Part shown: positions 28,071 through 35,947 of the stretch, piece after piece | Position numbering within the stretch: the stretch's first letter is position 1 | Layout of the letters: each line of letters begins with the position of its first letter | Source of the DNA: Pseudomonadales bacterium | Lineage (GTDB): Bacteria > Pseudomonadota > Gammaproteobacteria > Pseudomonadales > Ketobacteraceae | Reading direction: 5' to 3' | DNA length: 56,817 nucleotides | Assembly (NCBI GenBank): GCA_020062665.1 | Contig: JAGUVW010000066.1 | Coordinates: 1 to 56,817 of the forward strand | Translations under genes and position numbers: made by a program | Notes under the pieces: model-generated | What the model saw: only the letters and a program-made list of their open reading frames with translations | Database searches by the model: none | Told to the model about the DNA's origin: nothing

Positions 28071-28940
28071 TCAGGTTTTGTAGAACAGCTTGCCGAAGCG
28101 GCTGAAAATATCCGGCGACAGCGACCAGCCGATCATGGGCAGAAACACCCGATCCGGCAGCACCTTGCGGGCGGACAGCAGCACTTTTGCATCCTTGCCC
28201 ACGCTGTAACGCAGCGTGCCCTTGCCGTCGGTGGCGGCGCGGAAGATCACAGCGGCGGCGTCTTCGCTGGTGCTGCCGCCGGGGCCCGTCTTGTCGATCA
28301 CCGGAAACTGTTCGCTCATCTGCGCGTTATAGGCGCTCACGCCGCTGCTGTTGTCACGATCGCCGGAGCGGCCGAAAAACGCAGTGTCCACCGCACCGGG
28401 CTCGACGATTTTCACCTGGACATTGAACGGCGCCAGTTCATAGGTCAGGCATTCCGAGAATCCCTGCACCGCCCACTTGCTGCCGTTGTACACGCTCATG
28501 AACGGAATCGGCAGACGCCCCGCCATGCTGGCCACGTTGATGATCAACCCAATCTTGCGCGCGCGGAAGTGGGGCAGCAGGGTGCGGGTAACGCGCATCA
28601 AACCGAACACGTTGGTGTCGAACTGGCGCTGGATCTGTTCTTCGCTGGCATTTTCGAACGCGCCCATCAGCGCATAGCCGGCGTTATTCACCAGCACGTC
28701 GATGTGGCCGAATTTTGTCAGCGCCGCCTGTACCGCCGAATCGATGCTGGCCTGGTCGGTCACATCCAGACGCAGCACCAAGGTGTCGTCGAGTTTTTTC
28801 AGTTCGGTTTCCTGTTCCGGGCTGCGCATGGTGGCAACGACTTTCCAGCCATTGCGCTGGAACAGTTTGGCAGCGGCGCGGCCGATGCCGGAAGAACAAC
28901 CGGTGATGAAGACCGTCTTCGACGGCAGTGCAATGCTCAT
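28071..28940 (-). CDS. Short-chain dehydrogenase of the P450 operon
   Basis: A 289-residue classical SDR with TGCSSGIG near residue 14, NNAGYA, catalytic Ser in NVASMAG, and YNGSK. Its long C-terminal extension (from about residue 205) and lack of a specificity marker leave its alcohol/ketone substrate open; sequence features resemble the 17-beta-hydroxysteroid/retinol-type SDR group. Its ATG overlaps the P450 stop (ATGA), so it is translationally coupled to the P450 gene and may oxidise the hydroxylated product. Confidence 0.88.
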   Translation of the reverse strand: MSIALPSKTVFITGCSSGIGRAAAKLFQRNGWKVVATMRSPEQETELKKLDDTLVLRLDVTDQASIDSAVQAALTKFGHIDVLVNNAGYALMGAFENASEEQIQRQFDTNVFGLMRVTRTLLPHFRARKIGLIINVASMAGRLPIPFMSVYNGSKWAVQGFSECLTYELAPFNVQVKIVEPGAVDTAFFGRSGDRDNSSGVSAYNAQMSEQFPVIDKTGPGGSTSEDAAAVIFRAATDGKGTLRYSVGKDAKVLLSARKVLPDRVFLPMIGWSLSPDIFSRFGKLFYKT

Positions 28941-30277
28941 AAGGACTCCAAGGTAACAGGCAAATGATCCGCCGGCGTGGGCAGCGAGGTCAGGTCCAGT
29001 TTCATTTCGTAATGGGCCGGTACACGCCAGCGGTAATGCAGCAGCACCTGATGCAGAATCGCCTTGATCTGCAGATCCGCAAAGTGCAGGCCGATGCACA
29101 TATGGGCACCACCGCCGAACGGCACGTACTGGTAGGGATGCTGCTTGTGTTCCATGCGCTCCGGCGCGAACCGATCGGGATCGAACTGTTCTGCGTTGCG
29201 CCAGTGGTCCGGCAAATGATGCGTCACCATCGGGCTGATCATGACAAAGGTGCCGGCGGGAATCACATGGCCGTTGAATTCCACATCCTTCACGGTGCGG
29301 CGCGGAATGCCATGCACCGGCGCCACCAGACGCAGGGATTCCTTGATCACACGGTCCAGGGTGTCCAGCCTCGCCAAATCATCGTGATCGAGGAATTCTT
29401 TTTGCAGTGCGCGAGATTCGGCCCGCACCTTGTCCTGCCACTGGGGATTTTTCGCCAGATAGTAGAACACCGCACACAGCGTAATGGTGGACGTATCATG
29501 CGCCGCCATCAGCAGGAAGATCATGTGATTCACGATATCCGCGTCGGTAAAACGCTGGCCGTTTTCATCTTCCGCCTGACACAGCCGGCTGAACAGATCG
29601 GTGCCGGGATGACTGCGGCGCTGCGCAATGCGGGAACGGAAAAATTCCTCCAGCGTCTTGCGCCCCTGCAGACCTTTCTGCCAGCGGCCACCGGGCACGG
29701 GGAAGCGGATCAGCGCGGTGCCGGCGCGCACACAATCCACGAACGCCTTGTTGATGCGATCCGCCTCCGGCCCCAGTTTTTCGCCCATGAATACTTCGGT
29801 GGCGATATCCAGGGTCAGCTGCTTGATCCGATCCAGCACGCGGAATTCCCGCAGCGGCTGCCAGCGCCCGATGCCGTGGGCGATGGCCGGATTCATATCC
29901 TGCAGATACTGCACCAGCATCGGCTTTTTGAACGCTGCCTGCATGATGCCGCGATGGAAACGGTGCTCATCGAAATCCAGCAGCATGATGCCACGGGTAA
30001 AAAACCGGCCGATGAAAAAGTCCCAGCCCTTGCTGCTGGAAAAGATGTCGCCCTGGTTGCGCAGCACCAGCTGGTTGGCATCGGGGCCGAGCAGCACCAC
30101 GCTGGTTTGCCCCAGCACGTTGAGCCAGAACACCGGGCCGAATTTCTGGTAATAGGCCAGCGCGGTTTTCACCGGGCTGTACAGAAACACCAGCGAGTGG
30201 CCCAGCACCGGCAGGCCGGGTTCACCGGGCAGGTTTTCACGCAGTGCTCGTTGTTGCGGGGACAGATAACCGATCAT
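28937..30277 (-). CDS. Cytochrome P450
   Basis: A soluble 446-residue heme monooxygenase. Landmarks are the I-helix stretch AAHDTST near residue 247, the K-helix KESLR, and the heme-binding loop FGGGAHMCIG with the proximal Cys394. No membrane anchor is visible. It is not of the CYP153 alkane hydroxylase type by its heme loop; it looks closer to the CYP120/CYP26-like retinoid or fatty-acid hydroxylases, though that is a guess. A GAGGAG site precedes the ATG at 30277. It lies 10 bases after the MpaB-type gene and overlaps the SDR gene. No ferredoxin or reductase gene is nearby. Confidence 0.93.
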   Translation of the reverse strand: MIGYLSPQQRALRENLPGEPGLPVLGHSLVFLYSPVKTALAYYQKFGPVFWLNVLGQTSVVLLGPDANQLVLRNQGDIFSSSKGWDFFIGRFFTRGIMLLDFDEHRFHRGIMQAAFKKPMLVQYLQDMNPAIAHGIGRWQPLREFRVLDRIKQLTLDIATEVFMGEKLGPEADRINKAFVDCVRAGTALIRFPVPGGRWQKGLQGRKTLEEFFRSRIAQRRSHPGTDLFSRLCQAEDENGQRFTDADIVNHMIFLLMAAHDTSTITLCAVFYYLAKNPQWQDKVRAESRALQKEFLDHDDLARLDTLDRVIKESLRLVAPVHGIPRRTVKDVEFNGHVIPAGTFVMISPMVTHHLPDHWRNAEQFDPDRFAPERMEHKQHPYQYVPFGGGAHMCIGLHFADLQIKAILHQVLLHYRWRVPAHYEMKLDLTSLPTPADHLPVTLESL

Positions 30278-30287
30278 GCCAATCTCC

Positions 30288-31532
30288 TCAATGCGACTGC
30301 GCCACGTTCTGGTCGCGCTGTACACCCACAGCCTGGGCGTGATCGCCGAACATCTGTTTCAGCACCGCAATCTGTGCGGCGCGACCCTGTTGCTGCTGGC
30401 GTTCGCGCAGCATTGGAATCGCTTTGTGGCCCACATAACTTGCGAAACGCGGCGCCAGCGTGAGCAGGGGGAACCAGGGCAGCACGCCGTCCGGCAGGCC
30501 CAGCTGCTGCATTTTTTTCTTGCCCAGGAAGAAACGGCTCACGCTCAGATGCTGGTGATAGGCCAGCTTGCCGCGCAGCGACGCCAGGTTGGGATATTTG
30601 CGTTCCAACGGTTCCTTCGACAGGGATTGCGCCAATTCCTGGCTGGTCCAGTCTGGCCGGCTTTGCGTCATGAAGGTGTGGCTCAGCAGCACGATGCCGT
30701 CTTTCTCGCTGAACACCAGCCAGCGTTCGTCCACGCCCATCAGCCAGCCGGCGTAAGCCCATAGATGCATCACCGCTTTCGATTCGCGGGACGTGACGGG
30801 AATGCCCAACTGGCGCAGGCCGCCCAGCATCACCACGCAAAAGCCCAGATAGGTGGCCACCATGTCGATCTGGTTCACCGGCACACCCCACTGGTTTTCA
30901 TCCCATTTGGGATTGCGGGCCAGCGCACGCCGCACCATCGCATGCACCAGCCGCACATGCAGGGTGGAGCGGAAACCAGGGCCGAAGCGATCCAGGCCGT
31001 TGTGTTCAGTGCAGTCCACCCACCACTGGCCGGTCTCGGCGATGCGCAACGACGTGTCCTTGTTCAACGCGCCGGTCATCACCAGCACGTGGTTGAAGCC
31101 CGACAGCAGATAGCCGCCCATCAGCGCCAGATCCCGCAGCACATAAGGCCCGGCCAGGCCGACCCCATGAATGAAATCCACGCCTTCCTGAATCAGCTGA
31201 CGATCGAGCCAGACGGGTTCGGCCTCCACGCTGTTGAAGAAGGCTTTCAGCGGCTCGGGAGCGTCGGGAATGCTGTCGACGCCCCGATCCACCGCCTGCT
31301 GGAACAGCTTGCGGGCCGGGCCGGGGCCGATCTCGTACATCCAGTTCACCAGGGCGTCCATGGCGGGATCGCCTTCCCAGCAGGCCGCCACCACCGCGTC
31401 ATATTCAGCGCGGGTGGGCGACAAGTCCCTGCCCAACAACAGTTTTTGCCAGGGCGCGGTTTTGATGCGGGCCTTTTCGAACGGGCGGGCACGGCCGGGA
31501 ATCCGGGGCGGCAGGGGGGCAACAGCGGTCAT
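30288..31532 (-). CDS. MpaB-family (DUF2236) oxygenase
   Basis: A 414-residue protein of the DUF2236/MpaB group, which includes the latex-clearing protein Lcp and the fungal mycophenolic-acid oxygenase MpaB; family members are heme-b enzymes that cleave C=C bonds. Family features are GPYVLRDLALMGGYL, the segment GQWWVDCTEHNGLDR, and VHAMVRRAL with a potential heme-ligand His. It has no signal peptide. First gene of the operon MpaB-P450-SDR, read away from the tetR gene, with a promoter containing an operator palindrome. The substrate is probably a long hydrophobic chain. Confidence 0.8.
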   Translation of the reverse strand: MTAVAPLPPRIPGRARPFEKARIKTAPWQKLLLGRDLSPTRAEYDAVVAACWEGDPAMDALVNWMYEIGPGPARKLFQQAVDRGVDSIPDAPEPLKAFFNSVEAEPVWLDRQLIQEGVDFIHGVGLAGPYVLRDLALMGGYLLSGFNHVLVMTGALNKDTSLRIAETGQWWVDCTEHNGLDRFGPGFRSTLHVRLVHAMVRRALARNPKWDENQWGVPVNQIDMVATYLGFCVVMLGGLRQLGIPVTSRESKAVMHLWAYAGWLMGVDERWLVFSEKDGIVLLSHTFMTQSRPDWTSQELAQSLSKEPLERKYPNLASLRGKLAYHQHLSVSRFFLGKKKMQQLGLPDGVLPWFPLLTLAPRFASYVGHKAIPMLRERQQQQGRAAQIAVLKQMFGDHAQAVGVQRDQNVAQSH

Positions 31533-31562
31533 GGCTTGATCCTGACTGGTTGGATTTCGCCC

Positions 31563-31592
31563 ACAATAATGCGAAACTTTATTCGCATTCAA
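31563..31592 (-). promoter_or_regulatory. Predicted promoter of the MpaB-P450-SDR operon
   Basis: Minus-strand TTGAAT (31592-31587) and TTATTG/TATTGT (31569-31563) are 17-18 bases apart, about 30 bases before the MpaB-type start codon. Confidence 0.5.
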
Positions 31593-31600
31593 TTCGCATT
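31569..31600. promoter_or_regulatory. TetR operator: palindrome plus third half-site
   Basis: ATGCGAA (31569-31575) and TTCGCAT (31582-31588) form a perfect 7-6-7 palindrome that fills the spacer of the predicted MpaB promoter. A further TTCGCATT (31593-31600) repeats one half-site. The tetR start lies 17 bases away, so the regulator probably represses both directions. Confidence 0.7.
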
Positions 31601-31617
31601 GGCACTGGATACCCATT

Positions 31618-32262
31618 ATGAGGAAACGCCCCCAACAACAACGCTCCCGCCAGCTGGTGTCGGCCCTGGTGGACGCCACCGCCGTCTGCATCGCCCGTCA
31701 CGGCCTGGACGGCACCACCACCCCGCTGATCGCCGACATCGCCGGCGTGAGCGTGGGCTCGCTGTACCAGTACTTCGACGGCAAGGACGATCTGATTGAG
31801 GCGCTGGTGGAAAAGATCGCCCAGGACGTGACGGGCGCGCTCAATGCCGGCGTGCGCGCCAGCGGCAACATGAAACTGGAAGACATGGCCCGCACCGCCA
31901 TCCGGGTGGCACTGATGCTGCTGCACAGCAACGAGGGCCTGTACCTGGAACTGGTGCGCAACTGGTATCGTCTGCCCACACATAAAGTCGCGGATGTGCT
32001 GCAGCAATATTTTCTGGAGCTGCTGCGGGTGTACTTCGCCAAACATCACCGCGATCTGGTGGTGGAAGATCTGCACGTGAAGACGTTTGTCATCGTGAAC
32101 AGCACGATTTTCACCGTGGTGCGGTATTTGAGTGGGGATCATCCGCTGATTTCGGAGGAGCAGATTGCGAATGGGTTGACGGAGATGGTGACGGGGTATT
32201 TGTTGACGCCAACACCCGTGAATTCTTCTGTCACTATTCCAATAGACCATTCACCAAAGTAG
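31618..32262 (+). CDS. TetR-family repressor of the P450 cluster
   Basis: A 214-residue regulator with an N-terminal TetR helix-turn-helix: DIAGVSVGSLYQYFDGKDDL (residues about 41-60). The C-terminal ligand domain is unassigned. The gene is divergent from the MpaB-P450-SDR operon with an 85-base gap containing a palindrome, the standard TetR arrangement. The last 18 residues (TPTPVNSSVTIP and on) differ in composition from the rest and may be a fused or altered C-terminus at the edge of a rearranged region that continues with a fic remnant. Confidence 0.9.
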   Translation: MRKRPQQQRSRQLVSALVDATAVCIARHGLDGTTTPLIADIAGVSVGSLYQYFDGKDDLIEALVEKIAQDVTGALNAGVRASGNMKLEDMARTAIRVALMLLHSNEGLYLELVRNWYRLPTHKVADVLQQYFLELLRVYFAKHHRDLVVEDLHVKTFVIVNSTIFTVVRYLSGDHPLISEEQIANGLTEMVTGYLLTPTPVNSSVTIPIDHSPK

Positions 32263-32337
32263 GCACTATCGCGGACTGCGCCAAGCGCCTCATCCAACTT
32301 GCGGCGTCGCTCGGTTGTCGATTCGGTGCCGCTGAGA

Positions 32338-32838
32338 TTAGTGCGGCAGAGCGCCTGCCAGCTGTTGGGCCTGTGCGGTCAACCGGTACTGCTGCAACCG
32401 GCTGTTGGGTTTGTCGGGAATGGTCATCTCAATGAGGCCCGCGTCAAGGGCCGGTTTAAGGTAACGCTCGCGGAAGGATTTGCGATCGCTGAGGGCCAGA
32501 GCATTCTGCAATTCTTCGCGGCTCATCGCGCCGGATTGGCTTTTCATGAATTCGATGAGGACTCTGACTTGGGGGGCAACTTGAGGGGTTGCGTTGATAG
32601 TTTCGAGTACCACACCCAGCATGAACTCAACAAAGGGCGCTGAGTCGGTATTTTTCGTGCTGAGATTGATTGCCTGGTAGTAATCGCTTTGGTGTGCATG
32701 CACCATGCTTTCCACCGGCAGCTGAGCCAGCAAAGGATCCCACTGACTTAAAATCAGCGTCTGCCATAGGCGCCCCATGCACCCATTGTCATCAGCAAAG
32801 GGTGATGGTGCAGGGTGGCTGGTAGGATTTATTCATTC
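32338..32838 (-). pseudogene. Remnant of a Fic-domain protein gene
   Basis: The 146-residue open part matches the C-terminal third of a Fic protein: MGRLWQTLILSQW, then VHAHQSDYYQAINLSTKNTD and a winged-helix end. The preceding bases still encode the Fic loop, but as SPFADDNGCMGR instead of HPFxDGNGRxxR: the catalytic His, the Gly and the Arg are lost. HHP is still readable in the next frame just before, as if one T had been deleted in the T-run at 32797-32799. Stops lie just upstream in both frames, and the N-terminal two thirds are gone, ending within 10 bases of the GntR stop codon. It cannot make an active AMP-transferase. Confidence 0.75.
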
Positions 32839-32842
32839 GCTA

Positions 32843-33508
32843 TCACTGCCCATAGTGCCGCTGCAAAATCTCCGCCGCCTGCATCACATGCTCCTGCATC
32901 ATGTTGTCGGCGCGTTCGGCCTGGCCGTTTTTCATCGCCGTATAAATCACCTGATGATGATCCTGGGAGCGCTGGAAATCCCGCGTGGAATACCAGCGGA
33001 ACGAACCATTGAACACGATCGGAATATTGCGGGCGATTTTCGCAAAACGGATCAGCAGATCGTTTTGAGTCGCCAGCAGAATCGCCAGGTGAAACGCTTT
33101 GTTCATTTCGCGCCACTGATTGTATTCGCCCTGTTGCAGTTGCGTGCTCTGCAACAGTGTTTCGCCCCAGGCGATGGCGTGTTGCAGCTGGGTGTCGGTA
33201 TCCGCCGGCAAGCCTTTTTCCGCCAGCAGGCGACAGCCCAATCCCTCCAGCACCGCACGCACGCGAAACGCGCTCACGATGTCGTCCAGCGAAAAATACC
33301 GCACGGTGTAGCCACGATTGGGCGTGTGTTCCAGCAGGCCGTCTTTGGCCAGCACGCTGAGCGCTTCGCGGATCGGCGTGCGCGACACACCCATGCGTTC
33401 GGCCAGCGCGATTTCCTGCAGGCGCGCGTTGGGGGGGAATTCACCCTGCAGGAGTTGCTCCCGCAGGGTTTCAGTCACGTTGATGGAGCGGGTTGGTTGG
33501 GTACTCAA
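32843..33508 (-). CDS. GntR-family regulator, FCD type
   Basis: A 221-residue FadR-like regulator: an N-terminal winged helix (ALAERMGVSRTPIREALSVL at about residues 35-54) and an all-helical FCD ligand domain with the metal-ligand pattern FHLAI, HHQVI and QEHV. The start is a TTG that directly follows the TAA of the acyl-CoA dehydrogenase gene, with GGGGCGG just before it. A GTG ten codons later is the alternative. Being in one operon with the dehydrogenase, it probably senses an acyl or organic acid and controls that gene. Confidence 0.85.
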   Translation of the reverse strand: MSTQPTRSINVTETLREQLLQGEFPPNARLQEIALAERMGVSRTPIREALSVLAKDGLLEHTPNRGYTVRYFSLDDIVSAFRVRAVLEGLGCRLLAEKGLPADTDTQLQHAIAWGETLLQSTQLQQGEYNQWREMNKAFHLAILLATQNDLLIRFAKIARNIPIVFNGSFRWYSTRDFQRSQDHHQVIYTAMKNGQAERADNMMQEHVMQAAEILQRHYGQ

Positions 33509-34663
33509 TTACCGCCCCACCAGCGACCGCGCAATGATTTCTTTCATGATTTCGGAGGTGCCGCCGTAGATGCGCTGGATGCGCGCGTCGATGTAGGCGC
33601 GGGCGATTTTGTATTCCATCATGTAGCCGTAGCCGCCGAACAGTTGCAGGCATTCATCCGCGACCTTGCCCTGCAGTTCGGTGGTGGACAGTTTGGTGGT
33701 GGAGGCTTCCACAGTGCTCAGTTCGCCGCGCACATATTTCGCGGTGCACTTTTCCACGTAGGCGCGGTTCACTTCGATCTGGGTTTTCATTTCCGCCAGT
33801 TTGAAGCGGGTGTTCTGCAACTGCGCCACGGTGCCGTTGAATACCTTGCGCTCGGTGGTGTAGTCGATGGTCCACTGCAGCATGCCGTCGCACGCACCGA
33901 TGGCGCCGATGGCCAGGATCAGGCGTTCGCGCGGCAGTTCATTCATCAGGTTGGCAAAGCCCTTGCCCAGGCCGCCGAGAATTTCGCTTTCCGGCACGCT
34001 GACGGTGTCGAAGAACAACTCCGAGGTGTCGCCAGAATGCAAACCCATTTTTTCCAGGTTGCGGCCGCGCTGGAAGCCGGGCGTCTTGCAGTCGACGGTG
34101 AACAGGGTGATGCCTTTGGCACCGGCGGCTGGATCGGTTTTGGCAGCGAGCACGATCACGTCGCAGTGCTGGCCGTTGGTGATGAAGGTCTTCTGGCCGT
34201 TGATGACGTAGTGGCTGCCCTGCTTGACCGCGCTGGTGCGCATGGCCTGCAGGTCGGAACCGGCGCCAGGCTCGGTCATGGCGATGGCGCCCACCGCTTC
34301 ACCGCTGACCATTTTCGGCAGCCACTGCTGTTTCTGCTCTTCGGTTCCCAGGTGGAGGATGTAGGGCGCCACGATATCGGAATGTACCGACACGCTGGAC
34401 ATCAGCGCGCCGTAACCGGCATAGCCCAGTTCTTCCACCACGATGGCGGAGAGGCTGAAGTCAGCACCATAACCGCCGTAGGCTTCCGGCACGTCCACGC
34501 ACAGATAACCGTTTTCGCCGAGCTTGTTCCAGAGTTCGCGGGGAAAGATTTCGTTCTTTTCCCACTGGGCGTAATGGGGTTCGACTTCGTTGAGGAGGAA
34601 TTTGCGGAAGTTGTCGCGGAAGAGTTCGCGGTCGGCGGCGGACAGTTCGGTTACGTTGGACAT
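33509..34663 (-). CDS. Acyl-CoA dehydrogenase, long-chain type
   Basis: A 384-residue flavoenzyme that introduces a trans-2 double bond into an acyl-CoA. It contains AMTEPGAGSDLQ near residue 130, the FAD-binding segment ITNG, and a C-terminus LFGGYGYMMEYKIARAY then IYGGTSEIMK. The YGGT ending has Gly where MCAD/SCAD place their catalytic Glu, as in the LCAD/IVD branch, which uses a base elsewhere; the whole C-terminal half resembles LCAD. GGAGA precedes the ATG at 34663. A TACAAT -10-like box lies at 34732-34727. It is followed directly by the GntR gene. Confidence 0.93.
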   Translation of the reverse strand: MSNVTELSAADRELFRDNFRKFLLNEVEPHYAQWEKNEIFPRELWNKLGENGYLCVDVPEAYGGYGADFSLSAIVVEELGYAGYGALMSSVSVHSDIVAPYILHLGTEEQKQQWLPKMVSGEAVGAIAMTEPGAGSDLQAMRTSAVKQGSHYVINGQKTFITNGQHCDVIVLAAKTDPAAGAKGITLFTVDCKTPGFQRGRNLEKMGLHSGDTSELFFDTVSVPESEILGGLGKGFANLMNELPRERLILAIGAIGACDGMLQWTIDYTTERKVFNGTVAQLQNTRFKLAEMKTQIEVNRAYVEKCTAKYVRGELSTVEASTTKLSTTELQGKVADECLQLFGGYGYMMEYKIARAYIDARIQRIYGGTSEIMKEIIARSLVGR

Positions 34664-34771
34664 GGTGTCTCCGGTTACAAGGGGGTCACGTAGGGTCAGA
34701 AAGGCCAAAGGGCAAGAAAGGGGGGAATTGTAACCAAATCGCCGGGCAAAGCGTATTGGGGCAGAAGACGT

Positions 34772-35164
34772 CTACCGGCGCAGGGCAGTGCGCACGGTTT
34801 GCAGCAGGCGGGCGTCGAGCAGGGGTTTTTCGAGGAAGTTGAGGGCGCCGGCGCGCATGGCAGCCACCGCCAGGGGAATGCCGCCCTGGGCCGAGGTGAT
34901 GATGGCGGGCACGCTCAATCCCTGGGCCCGCAGCTGGGCCAGCAGTTCGACACCGCCCAGTTCGGCGGCCAGCACCAGGCAGCGGGGCGGTGCCTGGCGC
35001 AACTCGGTTTCGAGGGCGGCGGCATCCTGCACCGTGTGCACGGTGTAGCCCATGGATTCGAACAGCGCCCGCATGCTGTCACAGACCGCTACATCGCGGT
35101 CTGCCAACAGTACATCAATGGGGGGATACCCGGCCGGGCAAAGGCCGTTGACTAACGCATCCAA
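34772..35164 (-). CDS. Receiver-only protein lacking the phosphoacceptor Asp
   Basis: A 130-residue single receiver domain that aligns along its length with the FixJ receiver encoded just upstream. The phosphoacceptor position reads LVLA (Ala66) where FixJ has LVLD, and the acidic pair is reduced (LLADRD). The Thr/Ser and Lys113 (EKPL) are retained. There is no DNA-binding domain. Start is a TTG with AGAGGA eight bases upstream; no ATG is in frame. The gene follows fixL-fixJ in the same direction after 117 bases. It may act by binding FixL or FixJ without being phosphorylated, as reported for FixT in other bacteria. Three Cys residues (9, 28, 62) are present. Confidence 0.75.
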   Translation of the reverse strand: MDALVNGLCPAGYPPIDVLLADRDVAVCDSMRALFESMGYTVHTVQDAAALETELRQAPPRCLVLAAELGGVELLAQLRAQGLSVPAIITSAQGGIPLAVAAMRAGALNFLEKPLLDARLLQTVRTALRR

Positions 35165-35188
35165 CGCACATGTCCTCTGACAACAACA

Positions 35189-35203
35189 CCCACAGGCAGT
35201 GGG
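35189..35203 (-). other. Small hairpin between fixJ and the pseudo-receiver gene
   Basis: CCCAC and GTGGG around AGGCA, followed on the minus strand by TGTTGTTGTC. It sits just before the ribosome-binding site of the pseudo-receiver gene and could be a weak terminator of fixLJ transcripts or an attenuator of the next gene. Confidence 0.35.
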
Positions 35204-35281
35204 GACTTGTCGTATTGTGGCGGCGGCGCGCGCGGCAGGCCATACGTGGTTGTACTTAACCGGGGCTTCCGTTGACGGGGG

Positions 35282-35932
35282 TCAGGAATGGGTGGCGTCG
35301 GTGTCGATCACCAGCATCATGCGCACCAGTTCCGCCAGGGAGTGGGCTTCCATCTTTTCCATGACGCGGGCGCGGTGGATTTCCACGGTGCGCTGGCTCA
35401 GGTTGAGGTCGGCGGCGATGACCTTGTTGGCGTGACCCTGCACCACTTTGTCCAGCACTTCCCGTTCCCGCGGGCTGAGCAGTTTCAGGCGCTCGCGGAT
35501 GTTGTCCTGGCGCACGCTGCCGGCGCAGCGGTTGCGATCGGCGGTGAGGGCTTCGCCGATGCGGTCGAGCAGATCCTGGTCGCGGAAGGGCTTCTGCAGA
35601 AAGTCGAAGGCGCCCGCCTGCATGGCCTGCACCGCCATGGGCACGTCGCCGTGGCCGGTGATGAAGATGATGGGAATGGGCACGCCCAGCTGCTTGAGGC
35701 GCTGCTGCAGATCCAGCCCGCTCATCACCGGCATGCGCACGTCCAGCACCAGACAGCCGCTCTGGATGGCCGGCGCCCGCTCGAGGAATTCCAGCGGCGA
35801 TTCAAAGATTTCCACCTGATGATCCACCGAGCGCAGCAGCAGGCGGATGGAATCGCGCACGGCTTCGTCATCGTCCACCACGAACACGGTGGCGGGAGCG
35901 GGCGGGGCTGGGGGGGTGTGGGTGTTGGTCAT
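35282..35932 (-). CDS. fixJ: FixJ-family response regulator
   Basis: A 216-residue regulator: receiver domain (DDD at residues 20-22, phosphoacceptor Asp64 in LVLDVRMP, TGHGD, QKPF) and a LuxR/FixJ-type helix-turn-helix (LSPREREVLDKVVQG, then NLSQRTVEIHRA). It should be phosphorylated by the kinase encoded 15 bases upstream. Likely targets include the divergent fnr gene. The name is used for the family; it could equally be called a TodT/StyR-type regulator, but the partner kinase is FixL-like. Confidence 0.9.
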   Translation of the reverse strand: MTNTHTPPAPPAPATVFVVDDDEAVRDSIRLLLRSVDHQVEIFESPLEFLERAPAIQSGCLVLDVRMPVMSGLDLQQRLKQLGVPIPIIFITGHGDVPMAVQAMQAGAFDFLQKPFRDQDLLDRIGEALTADRNRCAGSVRQDNIRERLKLLSPREREVLDKVVQGHANKVIAADLNLSQRTVEIHRARVMEKMEAHSLAELVRMMLVIDTDATHS

Positions 35933-35947
35933 GATCGTGCTTTCCTG

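Noticed and set aside
32299-32643. A 114-codon plus-strand frame in the fic remnant area
   Set aside because: It lies opposite the readable Fic C-terminus and shows no family features.
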